A stretch of 64,000 nt of DNA from Orientallactaga sibirica (GCA_036365145.1 JAEOAD010000001.1:102334001-102398000), one strand, 5' to 3'; shown: positions 40,971 to 51,593, counted from the first letter of the stretch. The notes: a model not told the origin generated them from the letters alone. Numbers and translations are program-made.

Positions 40971-42750
40971 TAGGGAAGAGATAAGAAGACGGTCTTATAA
41001 GAAGGATAAACACAAAGGCATTCCTGCTTTTTACTTTCAAGGGCCCAGTCACTCTAAACTACCTAGCAAAGCTACCTCACGCCCACTCAAATCCCTAGTT
41101 CCCAACCACTGCAAAGACCTGGCTTCTTTGGGTCAGAATCTGTACTGTGTCCCACTCAGGTGCACCGGCAGCTTCCAGCTGGAGTGACTTCCCCTCTTGA
41201 ACAGCAAAACCAAACATGTTCCCCGTCAGGCCCTCGAGTCACCTGCCACTTGGCAACGAGAGGGTGTCAGCCCAGCTTCTGGCTGGCGGCACTCACAGGC
41301 ACCCATCTGCTCCGGAAGAGCCCGGCCTGGATAAACAGAGCCAGGCTCTGCCTCCCACGGCCAAGACAATGTGGTGGGCCGGAAGCCTTAGGCCCTCCCT
41401 TCCACCACTTTCCATCCTGACCTGGCCACGACTGGCTGCCCCGCAGTGACAGGCTTCCCTGGCAATGGGAGGGAGACAGGAGAAAAGAGCTGGAGCTTAT
41501 AGGTAGGACTTGGCCTGTTTCCCAGGTCACGTTCTTGAATCCCTGCTGGGCCCAGGGCCACTGTGCCTTCCCTCCCCCAACTCATGCCAGCCTAGAGCCA
41601 TCTGTCACCATCACCCCCCTTACAGGCACCTCAGTCTTAATGACTCAGTGACCTAGCCCAAGCTGCCCTGTGGGCGGACACTCCGAAACCTTGGTGCAGC
41701 GGATGGGGTTAGGAATGGGCTTGAACTGGGGGTGGATGGAGGGAGAAGACATGAACAGACCCCAGATGGCCTTTGTCAGAGCACCAAGGCCTGATGTCAC
41801 TGCTTTCATCTGGTTTCAAAGCAGACCAACTCCACGGAGGAGGTGCGGCTTCAAATGTAATGGCCTAATTGAAACTTCCCTAATTCCCTTCCCTTCCCTT
41901 CCCCACCCCACCCCCAGGTTCTGCCACCTGCTTTGCAGGTCCAGATCCAGGCCAGATGGGTTTGTTTCTCTAGCGTGTTCCATTCATGTTCTTCTGGTGC
42001 CGATCTGGGGGTGGGGAGGGATGGGGATGGAACAGCATATTCGCCCACACATGTTTGAGTGGGTAAAGTCTCATAAGGCACTAGAAATTCTATGTCACCC
42101 CTCTGCAGACTTAAGCCACAAGCTTGACCCCAGTATTTATCCCAAAGAGCTAGGGGTGACAGTGAGACTCTAGGGAATCTTGTAGGAAAGAGGGAGAGTG
42201 AGGGCTGGGGGTGTCCTCACCACCCCCACCCCAGGCAAGGGCTTGCATCTCACAATTGGCATCTTGGGCAGATGGCTCCAAGTCCTGTTGTGAGTCACGG
42301 GGCTCTTTATCCCTGTTGCTCTTGCTCAGTGTGTGTCCCGCAGAATGGCTTTCAAGGAAAAACCTGCAGGCTGGGCCTGGCAGCCCGCTGGAAAATCAGG
42401 AATTGAGGGCAAACTCCAAACCCAGGGTGAGGACAGGGACTGAGTGTCTGAGGCCCTTCAGGAACCTGTTTGGGGAAGTAACTGTTCCTGCTGAGTGCCC
42501 TTCCAGAACTCCTGTCTCCCCGGGGGCATCTCAAAGGGGCTTTGAGACAGGCTGCCTCCCTGGAGAGAGCTGTGGTTCTCTCTTATCCTGAATGGCCCCT
42601 GTGAGGTCTGTCTGAGATTCCTCCACTGAGCCAGACACTGGCACCCTCACTTCTTTCCAACTTCATCCCTTCCTCTTTTCCTCATGGTAACTGTAAGGAA
42701 ACAGGTCACACCAATATAAAGGACACCTGGAGGCTTCAAGAAGACTCAAG
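40971..42750. other. Longest stretch free of young repeats (about 1.8 kb)
   Basis: No SINE, LTR or microsatellite was recognised. It is more GC-rich than its surroundings. A 167-codon plus-strand frame (41670-42173) and frames on the other strand overlap and show no known domain. CGC-AAAATGTAATGGCCTAATTGA-type AT blocks around 41850-41880 interrupt the GC-rich text. Could hold a non-coding exon or regulatory element, but this is not demonstrated. Confidence 0.4.
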
Positions 42751-42751
42751 T

Positions 42752-42855
42752 TATAGCAGGAAGAGCCTGACTAGCTCTGTAGCCATGTGCAAATGTGAGC
42801 AGGACACCCTCTCTGTGCCTGGCTTTCCTCAGCTGGAAGAGGGCATACCAAGAGT
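42752..42855 (+). mobile_element. MIR-like ancient SINE
   Basis: CTAGCTCTGTAGCCATGTGC and CTGTGCCTGGCTTTCCTCAG resemble the MIR core. Confidence 0.6.
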
Positions 42856-42864
42856 ATTTGCCCA

Positions 42865-42995
42865 AGCTAGTCCAGGTGATGTACACCTGTGTTCCCAGCT
42901 TCTTGGGAAGCTGAGGGAAGACAAATGAGCCCAGGAATCCAAGGGCAACATAGATTCTGTCTCAAAAAAAAAAAAAGAGAGAGAGAGAGACTTGC
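42865..42995 (+). mobile_element. Old 7SL-derived SINE (proto-B1-like)
   Basis: GGTGATGTACACCTGTGTTC, GCCCAGGAATCCAAGGGCAA and TTCTGTCTCAAAAAA, then a (GA)n run. It is closer to a general 7SL monomer than to the B1 copies common here. Confidence 0.65.
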
Positions 42996-43015
42996 CCTAA
43001 AATTGTCATGGAATG

Positions 43016-43360
43016 TGTTGTAGTCAGCTTCCCGTTGCTGGCAGAAGTCACCCGACCAAGAGCAGCTTGTGGGAGGAAAGGGTTTATTTTGGCTTACAGA
43101 CTCGAGGGGAAGCTCCGTGATGGCAGGGAAAAGGATGGCACGAGCAGAGGGTGGACACCACCTCCTGGCCAACATCAAGTGGACAATAGCAGCAGGAGAG
43201 TGTGCCAAACACTAGCAAGGGGAAGCTGGCTGTAACACCCATAAGCCCGCCCAACAATACATCATGTCCAGGAGGCTCCAATTCCCAAATTGCTACCAGC
43301 TGGGAACCTAGCATTCAGAACACATAAGTTTATGGGGGGTGCCTAATTCAAACAACCACA
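43016..43360 (-). mobile_element. MaLR-type solo LTR
   Basis: On the plus strand it starts TGTTGTAGTCAGCTTCCCG and ends AACAACCACA. AGGGTTTATTTTGGCTTACA gives AATAAA on the minus strand. It is the same family as 55048-55395 and 57148-57495. The flanking 5-mers (GAATG and AAAGG) do not match. No internal sequence remains. Confidence 0.88.
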
Positions 43361-44025
43361 AAAGGTAAATGAGACAGAGAACTGAGCAAGTGCAGAATTT
43401 GAGATAGCCTGGTTCCTTCCTTTATGGAAGTGGACATAATCCAGGAATGCTAATAGCAAGAATCGTGATCACCAACTTCTGCTGCAAACACAGCCAGCTG
43501 AGGGTTCTGGGTGCATTAATATCCCCGATGGCCTCCTTCTCTGGTCCAGTCTTTCATACCATGCCTCTTTACAGGAGGCACCCCTCCTCACCTCTCTTCT
43601 CCCCCTTCCCAGGCACTGGGACATTTTCCTGGCCAGTCCTCTCACCAGGGAGAGTCTCACTTCCCAGAGCAGGAAGGTGGGTAGAAAAACAACCCCAGCT
43701 GGAAAAAGACACCATGTTTCTACACAACTTCTTTAGGGTAACAGACTTGTAGAGAAACCACACTCTCTGCTTTGCCTTGTTGCTGCTGCAGAACACGTGA
43801 TTTTCCCCTGGGCACCCAGCACGGAGCGCCTGCTTCACACTGAACCCTTTCACTGAGGCCACGTGCACACTGGCAGGATTGGCTCCGGGAACACTTGTCT
43901 GAGAACAGTGCTGGTGTGGTCTGACATTGTCTAGGGAGAGGGATCAGAGCCCAAACACGTCAGCTAGGAAGTTGTTGCAACTCACCAATGCTACGCAGAA
44001 TAAATCTGCATAGAGGGGGACAGAG
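43361..44025. other. Unique sequence, no gene recognised
   Basis: About 0.66 kb. A 101-codon plus-strand frame at 43447-43752 and a 99-codon minus-strand frame overlap it; neither shows a domain. Confidence 0.4.
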
Positions 44026-44029
44026 TGGT

Positions 44030-44600
44030 GGGTGGATTTTAGTGAAGGGGTCCTTTGTACCAAGTCAGGGAGGCTTCTCTGAAAGGTGACACTGAACTGA
44101 GCAGTTCAGGATGAGACAGCTGTGAGATCTGGGAAAGAGACATCTAGGTACAGGGAATGACTGCAAAGGCCCTGGGGAAAGAATGTTTGGGCTCTTTGAG
44201 GAACAGAAAGAAGGCCTGGGTGACTGGCTTAACACAAGTGACAGGCAGTAGGTGAGGCAAGGAGAAGAGGGGTCAAGGACCAGACCAGGTCTTACGGTCA
44301 TGGCATTGAGTTTGGATTTTCTTCTTATGGCAATGTGGTAGGAAATAGACTCTCTTTTTCTCTCCCTCATTCCTTCTTACTCCCTCTTTCTTCTTCTTCT
44401 TCTTCTTTTTTTTTTTTTTTTTTTTTTTTGAGACAGAATCTCACTTTATAGCCCAGGCTGGCCTCAAATTTCAAGGTCCTTCTATCTGTTCCTCCCAAGT
44501 GCTGGGATTACTGGTTAAGAGGTTTTAAGAAGGGCAACGACCTTTACAACTTACTGTTTAGGTAGACATCACTCTGGCAGCTGTCTGAAGAAAATTTCTA
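44030..44600 (+). mobile_element. Ancient interspersed element, unnamed, split by B1
   Basis: GGAGGCTTCTCTGAAAGGTG, TGCAAAGGCCCTGGGGAAAG, CATTGAGTTTGGATTTTCTT, and after the B1, AAGAGGTTTTAAGAAGGGCA with CATCACTCTGGCAGCTGTCT. This order is common in mammalian genomes, but I am not sure of the family. Confidence 0.55.
44388..44515 (-). mobile_element. Old B1-like SINE with (CTT)n and poly(T)
   Basis: TTCTTCTTCTTCTTC and a T-run (44388-44429), then GAGACAGAATCTCACTTTAT to GTGCTGGGATTACTGG. Confidence 0.78.
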
Positions 44601-44955
44601 AGGGGACAAACAATTGTTAGGTAGCCCTGGTGCCTTGGCTCCCATGCCAACTACAGGGAAGGAGGAAGTGAAGGTGAAGGTGTGCATTTGAAAACACACA
44701 GTACAGAGCTGCTGTGACGGCAGCAGCTGTGGCCCAATGAGGAGTGTTGGAGGTTAGATGTGGGGCCGTGACGTCTAGGAGGCTGCTTTTCCTGGCCTTA
44801 AAGCCACATGCAGTTGAAAGGAGGCATACTTAGGGGAACAGTCTAGGAGCCCACTTACCTCTTTGGTTCCCAAAAGGGTATAACATCTTTCCATTCTTCA
44901 AAAGTCAGAGTTTTCTAGAAATAATTGAGGAGTACTCAGAACAATAGCTTAACAC
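44601..44955. other. Unique sequence, no gene recognised
   Basis: Nothing recognised. Confidence 0.35.
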
Positions 44956-44959
44956 GGAT

Positions 44960-45270
44960 TCTTCCTATTGTAGCCCAGACTGGCCTTGAACTTCTGTTTT
45001 ATTTAAGATACTTTATTTTTATTTATTTATTTGAGAGAGAGAGAGAATGCACACACCAGGGCCTTCAACCACTGCAAACAAACTCCAGATGCATGTACCA
45101 CCTTGTGCATCTGGTTTACGTGGGGAATCAAACCTAGGTCCTTGGGCTTTGCAGGCAAGCGCCTTAAATGCTAAGCCATTTCGCCAGCCCTGGCTTTGAA
45201 CTTTCTATCCTTTGGCCTCTGCCTACTGAGTGCTGGGACTACAGGTATGCACCCAACATACCTGGCACCC
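44960..45270 (-). mobile_element. Old B1-like SINE, split by a SINE-T
   Basis: ATTGTAGCCCAGACTGGCCT on the left, and TTTGGCCTCTGCCTACTGAG with AGTGCTGGGACTACAGGTAT on the right, form one reversed B1 when the SINE-T is removed. Confidence 0.75.
44997..45189 (-). mobile_element. SINE-T inside a B1, with target duplication
   Basis: Flanked by CTGGCCTTGAACTTCT (44980-44995) and CTGGCTTTGAACTTTCT (45190-45206). Reversed, full-length. Confidence 0.93.
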
Positions 45271-45467
45271 ACTTACCTTCTTTCTCCATTTCAAAATTTT
45301 GTTTATATCATATACATATATACATGCATGATAAAATAAATTGAAACATACAAGAGCATCTCTGTGTAATCTCCCTGGGAAAGTTCTGTTTCCTACTTAT
45401 TTTTTTACTATACCAAAAAGTCTTTCGACCAACATTACATATCCTTTCCTCTTCCTTTGTCTTCATG

Positions 45468-45542
45468 ATGCTGAGGATTAAACCCAGGGCTTTGTTCAAA
45501 CTAAGCAAACACTCTACCACTAGGCCCCACACTGAGCTCTAT
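45468..45542 (-). mobile_element. ID-like SINE
   Basis: GATGCTGAGGATTAAACCCA to CACTCTACCACTAGGCCCC. Confidence 0.7.
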
Positions 45543-45559
45543 ATACCCTTGTGGTCTTT

Positions 45560-45664
45560 TTTTGTTTTGCAGACAGGGTCACATGTAGCCAAGACTGGGT
45601 TTGAACACCTGATACCTGATCCCCCTGCCTCTCTCCAAGTGCTGGTGTGCACTATGCCTGGATT
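45560..45664 (-). mobile_element. Old B1-like SINE
   Basis: Reversed: GTTTTGCAGACAGGGTCACA to GTGTGCACTATGCCTGG. Confidence 0.6.
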
Positions 45665-45737
45665 TACAAATCATATCATATCTATCACCTATCTATATGG
45701 GTGTGTGTATGCATGTATGTATGTATATACACATGCA

Positions 45738-45749
45738 CACATATATATA

Positions 45750-45821
<72 letters not shown>
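45738..45821. repeat. (AT)n microsatellite
   Basis: About 80 bases of almost uninterrupted alternating AT, broken only by one TGC near 45751. Confidence 0.97.
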
Positions 45822-45824
<3 letters not shown>

Positions 45825-45995
45825 TTTTATGTAGGTAGGGTCTCACTCTGGTCCAGGCTGACATATATTTTTTTCACAAGGTAGGATCTCACTCTATCTC
45901 AAGCTGATATCTCAAGTCACTATGTATGCAAAGATCCTCCTACCTCTGCCTCCCAAGTGTTGGGGTTAAAGGTGTGTGCCACCACGCCTGGAATT
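45822..45995 (-). mobile_element. Two reversed B1 pieces
   Basis: A B1 3' fragment (ATGTAGGTAGGGTCTCACTC to CAGGCTGACAT, 45826-45865) directly precedes a second reversed B1 (AAGGTAGGATCTCACTCTAT to CACCACGCCTGG). Confidence 0.85.
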
Positions 45996-46007
45996 CTTAT
46001 GTTTTTA

Positions 46008-46290
46008 TCTTTGTATGTGTATGATGGCTGAGTATATGTGTGTGAGAGTGTGTGCCATGGTGTGAGTGAAGGGCACTGGTCCTCATCTTCTGTCTTGGTT
46101 GAGGAAGGGTCCTTTGTTGGTCACTGCTGTGTACACCAAGCTAGCTGGTCCACAAGCTTCCAGAGAGTCTCCTGTTTCTGTCTTCCATCTCACTGTAGGA
46201 GGGCATTGTGTCTGGCTTTCTGTGGGTTCTGGGGGATCTGAACACAGATCATCACACTTGCACAGCAGTACTAGCCATCTTACCAGCCCT
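46008..46290 (-). mobile_element. B4-type composite SINE
   Basis: Reversed: GT-rich left end, B1-like middle, GGGGGATCTGAACACAGATC, and a reversed head CTAGCCATCTTACCAGCCC. Confidence 0.7.
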
Positions 46291-46299
46291 GCATATTTT

Positions 46300-46442
46300 T
46301 CCCCCAAGATAGGATCTCACTCTTGCCCAGGCTGACCTGGAATTCACTAGTAGTCTCAGGGTGGCCTCGGACTCCCAGTGATCCTCCTACCTCTGCCTCC
46401 TGAGTGCTGGGATTAAAAGGCATGAGCCACCATGCCCAGCTC
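46300..46442 (-). mobile_element. B1-like SINE
   Basis: Reversed, CCAAGATAGGATCTCACTCT to CACCATGCCCAGCTC. Full-length. Confidence 0.92.
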
Positions 46443-46459
46443 CTGCATATCCTATTTTT

Positions 46460-46850
46460 AAACATAAAGGTAGATAGCTACGCCATATATATATCATTTT
46501 ATATACTGGTCTGTATACTACATATATGTATATTATACTCACATATATATTCTAAATATAATATAAATATATATTCTATACCTTTTTGCTACTAAAACCA
46601 TATTCCCTGAAGACCATTTGCTATCAGGCCGTGGCTATCTGGTGAGGTCACTATGAGATTGCATTCTCATTATTGCTACCTAGCAAGCCACTCATCTGAT
46701 CAGTAGATGGGCCTTTAGATGGTTTCCAGGTTTCTGGTATGACTAAATTCTGTTTTAACCAAGATTTCCACATGTAGGTCTTTGGTCTTTGTGTTGGTTA
46801 AATTCTAAGAAATGAATTTCTTGCTGTAAGAATAATTATATATTCTTCTC
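46460..46850. other. AT-rich old repeat-like sequence
   Basis: GATGGTTTCCAGGTTTCTGG to TAAGAAATGAATTTCTTG resembles a LINE-derived 3' region from memory, but not securely. No gene. Confidence 0.35.
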
Positions 46851-47550
46851 TGTTCTGATAAATATTGACACATTTGCTCTTTGGAGAGGATGAACCCACT
46901 CCCTCTCTTCGCCTGCCTTGGCTGACTCAAAGAGCATCCCTTCACAACGTCAGTAGGACACGCAGCCCCTGGCAAGTCTGGTGAGCAAAGCTGACAGGTC
47001 AGGAGCCAAGAGGTAGGGCAGGTCTGTGAAACAACTCCACCAGGACCAGGTGCAGAGCGCTGTCTCTTTACGCTTCTGCCCAGGCCAGCCAGAGAACTGG
47101 GTGTGGGTGTCCATGAGCCATGTGAGGGCGATGGGAAGTAGGTCACTCACTGGAGGAGTAGGAACAGAGATAAGGATGGATGCTGACATTAGGACTGAGG
47201 GCCAAGTTTCCTTGTTTTCTTTCTTCCCACCATAAACAGGTTGACAGTTGCAAAGCAGGAAAATGCAGGCGCCATTAAAAGAGAGGCCCATCAATAAAAT
47301 AAACCACAGTGGCTAACCAAGCCCAAGTTCAGCACCACTTGGAGCATGTTTGGATACTTCTTCTTGACTGCCAGTTCTGCTAATGGGCTCCACTTCCATG
47401 CACTCAAAGGTAATGGAGGCAGCGTCAGCAAAAACAATGTTCTAAATAAAGACATGCAAGCAGCATTACTGACCTTCCACAGAATTTTCTTGTTGCAGGC
47501 CTTGAACGTGAATAGATATGAGGCATGGGAACTTTGAGGAGAGGAAGGTG
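46851..47550. other. SINE-free stretch, no gene recognised
   Basis: About 0.7 kb. Frames of 114 and 119 codons on the minus strand show no recognised domain. Confidence 0.4.
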
Positions 47551-47611
47551 CATAGTGTGTGTGTGTGTGTGTGTATGTGTGTGTGTGTGTGGTGTGTGTG
47601 TTTGTGTGTGT
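47551..47611. repeat. (GT)n microsatellite
   Basis: GT repeats with a few interruptions (GTGTATGTGTG, GTGGTGTG, GTTTGTG). Confidence 0.95.
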
Positions 47612-47672
47612 TGGTCTCAGGAATGGCTGGAAACAGTGAGAAAGTTGCACAATGTTACAGGACTTGACTATT

Positions 47673-47934
47673 ATTTTTTTAATTAATTAATTTATTTATT
47701 TATTTATTTATTTGAGACAGAGGGGGGAGAGAGAGAGGGGGAGAGAGACAGAGAGAGAGAGAGACACAGAGAGAGAAAGTAAGAATGGGCACTCTAGGGC
47801 CTCTAGCCACCGCAAATGAACTCCAGATGTGTACACCCCCTTGTGCATCTGGCTAACGTGAGACCTGGAGAATCGAACCGGGGTCCTTAGGCTTCGCAGG
47901 CATGTGCCTTAACAACTAAGCCATCTGTCCAGCC
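47673..47934 (-). mobile_element. SINE-T with perfect target duplication
   Basis: AGGACTTGACTATT flanks it exactly at 47659-47672 and 47935-47948. The tail region is unusually long, with TTTATTTATTTATTT and an 80-base GA-rich block. Confidence 0.97.
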
Positions 47935-47963
47935 AGGACTTGACTATTTAAGACACAACTTCA

Positions 47964-48170
47964 AGGTTGGAGAGATGGCTTAGCTGATAAGGCATTTGCC
48001 AGTGAAGCCTAAGGACCCAGGTTCAATTCTCCAGGTCCTACATAAGCCAGATGCACAAGGTGGCGCATCTGTCTGAAGTTCGTTTGCAGTGGCTAGAGGC
48101 CCTGGCATGTCCATTCTCTCTTTTTCTTTCATAAATAGAAATTAAATTAAATTAAAAATAAATAAAACAA
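47964..48170 (+). mobile_element. SINE-T
   Basis: AGGTTGGAGAGATGGCTTAG to an A/T-rich tail. A B1 follows directly. Confidence 0.93.
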
Positions 48171-48360
48171 GCTGGGCATGGTGGCGCACGCCTTTAATAC
48201 CAGCACTCGGGAGGCAGAGGTAGGAGGATTGCTGTGAGTTCAAGGCCACTACAGAGTGAATTTCAGGTCAGCCTGGTCTAGAGTGAGACCCTACCTTGAA
48301 AAACCAAAAATATATAAATAATACATAAATTAATTAATAATTAATTAATTAATTTTTAAA
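48171..48360 (+). mobile_element. B1-like SINE with a small internal deletion
   Basis: GCTGGGCATGGTGGCGCACG to CCCTACCTTGAAAAACC. The CCTGAGACTAC block is missing between CAAGGCC and ACTACAGAGTG. A long AT-rich tail runs to 48360. Confidence 0.92.
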
Positions 48361-48364
48361 AACA

Positions 48365-48480
48365 CAACTAGGAGGACATGGTCAGGCCTGCCTATGTGCA
48401 GAGTAGTCAGGAGGCCAAAGCTGAAGGATCCTGAGTTTGAGGCCAGCCTGACTACATAGGGAGACCTTGCTTGGGGGTGG
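48365..48480 (+). mobile_element. Old B1-like SINE
   Basis: GGTCAGGCCTGCCTATGTGC to GAGACCTTGCTTG, strongly diverged. Confidence 0.55.
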
Positions 48481-48756
48481 GGAGCATGCTTTAAAAGACT
48501 ACAATTCTTTAAACTATTTTTCCCTAAAGTTTAAAAACATGAAAACAAGAAAAGCTGTACAACATTATCTAAGAAAATGATACAAATGCATCTTTAAAGC
48601 TTTTTAGAGCAAGAAATTAGCCAACCAATTAACTTCTCTCTCCACTGGGCAATCGGGATATGGTCCCAAATCACATTCAAGATCTCTAGCCACATAGTTT
48701 CTTCCTTGTCTTATTTTCTTATTCTTTCCTCCTCCTCTTCTTCCTCCTTTTTTGTT

Positions 48757-48842
48757 GAGACAGGGTCTCACTTTGTAGCCCAGGCTGACCTCAAACTCTT
48801 GGCCATCCTCCCAAGTGCTGGAATTACAGGTGTGAGCCACCT
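48757..48842 (-). mobile_element. Old B1-like SINE with deletion
   Basis: Reversed: GAGACAGGGTCTCACTTTGT to ATTACAGGTGTGAGCCACC, missing the CTACCTCTGCC block. Confidence 0.75.
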
Positions 48843-48879
48843 TTTCCAAATGTTTCCTTTATTAATTATATATATTCTT

Positions 48880-49023
48880 TTTTTTTTTTTTTTTGACTCT
48901 TTTGAGGTATGGTCTCGCTCTAGCCCAGGTTGACCTGGAACTCACTATGTAGTCTCAGGGTGACCTCGAACTCATGGCGATCCTGAATGCTGGGATTAAA
49001 GGCATGTGCCACCATGCCTGGCT
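48880..49023 (-). mobile_element. B1-like SINE
   Basis: T-run, then TTTTGAGGTATGGTCTCGCT to CACCATGCCTGGCT. Short internal deletion. Flanked by AATTA(C/T)ATATATTCTTTT-type sequence on both sides (48862 and 49024), a probable target duplication. Confidence 0.92.
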
Positions 49024-49054
49024 AATTACATATATTCTTTTAAAAATAGTTTTA

Positions 49055-49260
49055 GGCCTGGAGCAATGGCTCAGTCATTAAGGTTATTGCCTGCAATGTC
49101 TAATGACCCAAGTTCAATTCCCCAGTACCCACATAAAGCAGATGCACGAAGTGGTACCTGTATCTGGAGTTTGTTTGCAATGGCTGGAGGCCATGGTGCA
49201 CCTATTCTCAATCTCTCTCTCTCTCTCTCTCACCTTGTAAATAAATAACTAAAATTTTTT
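49055..49260 (+). mobile_element. SINE-T
   Basis: GGCCTGGAGCAATGGCTCAG to AAATAAATAACTAAAA. Confidence 0.92.
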
Positions 49261-49273
49261 TAAATATTTTTAT

Positions 49274-49497
49274 GGGCTGGTGAGATGGCTTAGCGTTTTA
49301 GGCATTTGCCTGCAAAGCCAAAGAATCCTGGTTCCATTCTCCAGGATCCATGTAAGCCAGATGCACAAGGGGGAGCATGCATCTGGAGTTCATTTGCAAT
49401 GTCTGGTGGCCCTGGCACACCCATTCTCTCTCTCTCTCTCTGTCTCTGCCTCTGCCTCTTTTTCTCTCTCTCTCAAATAAATAAATAATATATTTTT
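49274..49497 (+). mobile_element. SINE-T, left arm of a tail-to-tail pair
   Basis: TGGGCTGGTGAGATGGCTTA to AAATAAATAAATAATATA. Its tail meets the tail of the next, reversed copy. Confidence 0.93.
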
Positions 49498-49498
49498 T

Positions 49499-49681
49499 AA
49501 ATTTTTATTCACTAATTTAGGATGAGAGAGAATGGGTGTGCTAGGGCCTCCTGCCACTGTAAACAAACTCCAAATGCATGCATACTGTGCATCTGGCATT
49601 ATGTGAGTACTGAGCAATCAAACCCAGGCTGGTAGGCTTTGCAAGTAAGTGCCTTTAACCACTGAGCCATCTCATCAGCCC
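49499..49681 (-). mobile_element. SINE-T, right arm of a tail-to-tail pair
   Basis: Reversed: AATTTTTATTCACTAATTTA to GAGCCATCTCATCAGCCCC. Confidence 0.9.
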
Positions 49682-49723
49682 CCTAATAACATATATATTC
49701 TTTCATAACCAAACACATTTTTC

Positions 49724-49830
49724 AGGCTGGGGACACACACCTGTAGTGCTACCAGTAGGATGTGGAGGCAGGAAGATAGTGAGTTCAAGGCCAGTCTGAA
49801 CTACAAAGTGACATCCTTTCTCAAAAGAAA
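49724..49830 (+). mobile_element. Old B1-like SINE
   Basis: GGCTGGGGACACACACCTGT to CATCCTTTCTCAAAAG. Confidence 0.6.
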
Positions 49831-50480
49831 TCTGCTCCAGTAGCTCAAACAGCATCCAGGAATGAGGACAGAATGAGATGCTTTGTAAGGTGCTGGCAGC
49901 GCAGCCAAGGGACTACTTGGAGCCTTCAGGAAGGGAGGAGGGAGACTGCTGGCAGATCCTGGAGGAAGGGGGCTGGCAGTGTAATGCAGGAATGGCTTGG
50001 GGAGACCACAGAAGAGTCACTTGAATTGCTCTATGGGCTGGTGTAAACACAAACCTGATAGGAGGGATTCCCTGTGAATGGAAAACTGGTACTCAGAAAG
50101 CAGAACACAGAACACCGGATGTTGCAGGAACCTAGAAGACGCCCCCTCTCAGACCCTGGGCTGACTCAAGCGGAAGTCTGGGGCTGCACAGGGGGGCAGA
50201 GTAGGAACAGAACACAGCTCTGGGCCAGGAACTCTTCTTTCTAGCAGGAGTTACCTAGAAGGGTGGTTTCCAGAAGGCTGCCCTGGCTCACCACCCTCAG
50301 GCATAGCCCTCAGCAGTTCCTCACTGGTAGGAACCAGGGTCCAGCAGGCCTAGTGGTCATTTTTGTGACCTAAGGAGTTTCTACATTCTCTAGGTCCAGG
50401 AACTTAAGAGAAAAGTAGAATGGGAGGGTGGGAGGCAAATCAACTAAGTCAACAATATCATGCCTCAGTTAAAAGTTCAG
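49831..50480. other. SINE-free stretch, old repeat-like in part
   Basis: 49860-50040 has the style of the unnamed ancient element at 44030. 50085-50240 looks MIR-like (ACTCAGAAAGCAGAACACAG). No gene. Confidence 0.35.
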
Positions 50481-50705
50481 GGGCTGGAGAGATGGCTTAG
50501 TGGTGAAGGTACTTGCCTACAAAGCCTAAGGACCCAGGTTTGACTCTCCAGATCCCACATAAGCCAGATGCACAAAGGTGAGGCAAGCACAAGGTTACGC
50601 ATGCCCACTAGGTGGGACAAGCGTCTGGAGTTGGATTGCAGTGGCTGAGGCCCTCTCGACCTCTGTCTCTCTCACTCTCTCTAAAAAATTAAAATTAAAA
50701 AAAAA
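50481..50705 (+). mobile_element. SINE-T long variant with about 35 extra bases
   Basis: After GCCAGATGCACAAAGGTG it carries AGGCAAGCACAAGGTTACGC and ATGCCCACTAGGTGGGAC before rejoining the normal GTCTGGAGTT. The same insert occurs at 54318-54543, defining a subfamily. Confidence 0.92.
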
Positions 50706-50707
50706 GA

Positions 50708-50853
50708 GCCGGGCGTGGTGATGCACACCTTTAATCCCTACACTCGTGAGGCACAGGTAGGAGGATCACTGAGAGTTCCAGGCCACCCTGAGACTACATA
50801 GTGAATTCCAGGTCAGCCTGAGCTACAGTGAAACCCTACCTCGGAAAACCACA

Positions 50854-50890
<37 letters not shown>
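50708..50890 (+). mobile_element. B1-like SINE with (GA)n tail
   Basis: GCCGGGCGTGGTGATGCACA to CCCTACCTCGGAAAACC, then AGAGAGAGAGAGAG. Confidence 0.93.
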
Positions 50891-50892
<2 letters not shown>

Positions 50893-50919
50893 AGAGTTCA
50901 GGACATAAAGGGTTTGTCT

Positions 50920-51015
50920 GAATCGGAATCCTTGTTTTGCCACTTAACAAGCAAGTGACATGGGCAATTACTTTACTCCAAGTCTCAGTATACCAATCAG
51001 TAAAATACTGTGATG
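50920..51015 (+). mobile_element. MIR ancient SINE
   Basis: TTGTTTTGCCACTTAACAAG, GTGACATGGGCAATTACTTT and AGTCTCAGTATACCAATCAG follow the MIR core. Confidence 0.75.
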
Positions 51016-51035
51016 GTTAATCTATTTTGCTTGTT

Positions 51036-51229
51036 TTTTAATAGTTGTATTTATTTCAAGCAGAGAGAGAGAGAGAAGAGAGACACACAGAGAGAATGGG
51101 CACACCAGGGCCTTCTGCTCAGGCAAAAACCTCCAAATGCATGCACCACTTTGTGCATCTGGCTTTACATGGGTACTGGGGAATACAACCAGGCAAGTGT
51201 CTTAGCTGCTGATCCATCTCTCCAGCCCT
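51036..51229 (-). mobile_element. SINE-T
   Basis: Reversed: TTTTTTAATAGTTGTATTTA to GATCCATCTCTCCAGCCC. The segment before the head has lost several bases. Confidence 0.9.
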
Positions 51230-51593
51230 GTTTATTTATGTCTTAAACTCTTTAATGTGATTTGGAACTCATGTATAGAATCACTGTTTTCTGTTCTTTT
51301 AGTTTATTTATCTTTCTAATCTTTTGTTAGAGATATTATATCTTCTAATCTTTTTTTTTTTTAAAAGAAAACCACCAAAAAAAAAAAAAAAAAAAAGGCC
51401 AGGTGAGGCAGCTCACGCCTTTAATCCCAGCACTTGGTTTATTTTTATTTATTTATTTGAGAGCAACAGAAAGAGGAAGAGAGAGAGAGAGATTGAGAGA
51501 GGGAGGGAAGAGAGAATGGGCTCACCAGGGCCTCCAGCCACTGCAAACAAACTCCAGATGCATGCACCACCTTTTGCATCCTGGCTTACATGG

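Noticed and set aside
41670..42173. 167-codon plus-strand open frame in the repeat-poor stretch
   Set aside because: Gly/Trp/Met-rich start, then Pro-rich low-complexity text; no known domain and competing frames on the other strand. Kept only as part of a region worth checking.
43016..43360. Target duplication for the solo MaLR LTR
   Set aside because: Flanking 5-mers (GAATG and AAAGG) do not match, so a clean solo-LTR event cannot be claimed.
45465..45884. 139-codon frame with a long Ile/Tyr repeat
   Set aside because: It is translation of the (AT)n microsatellite plus ID and B1 sequence.
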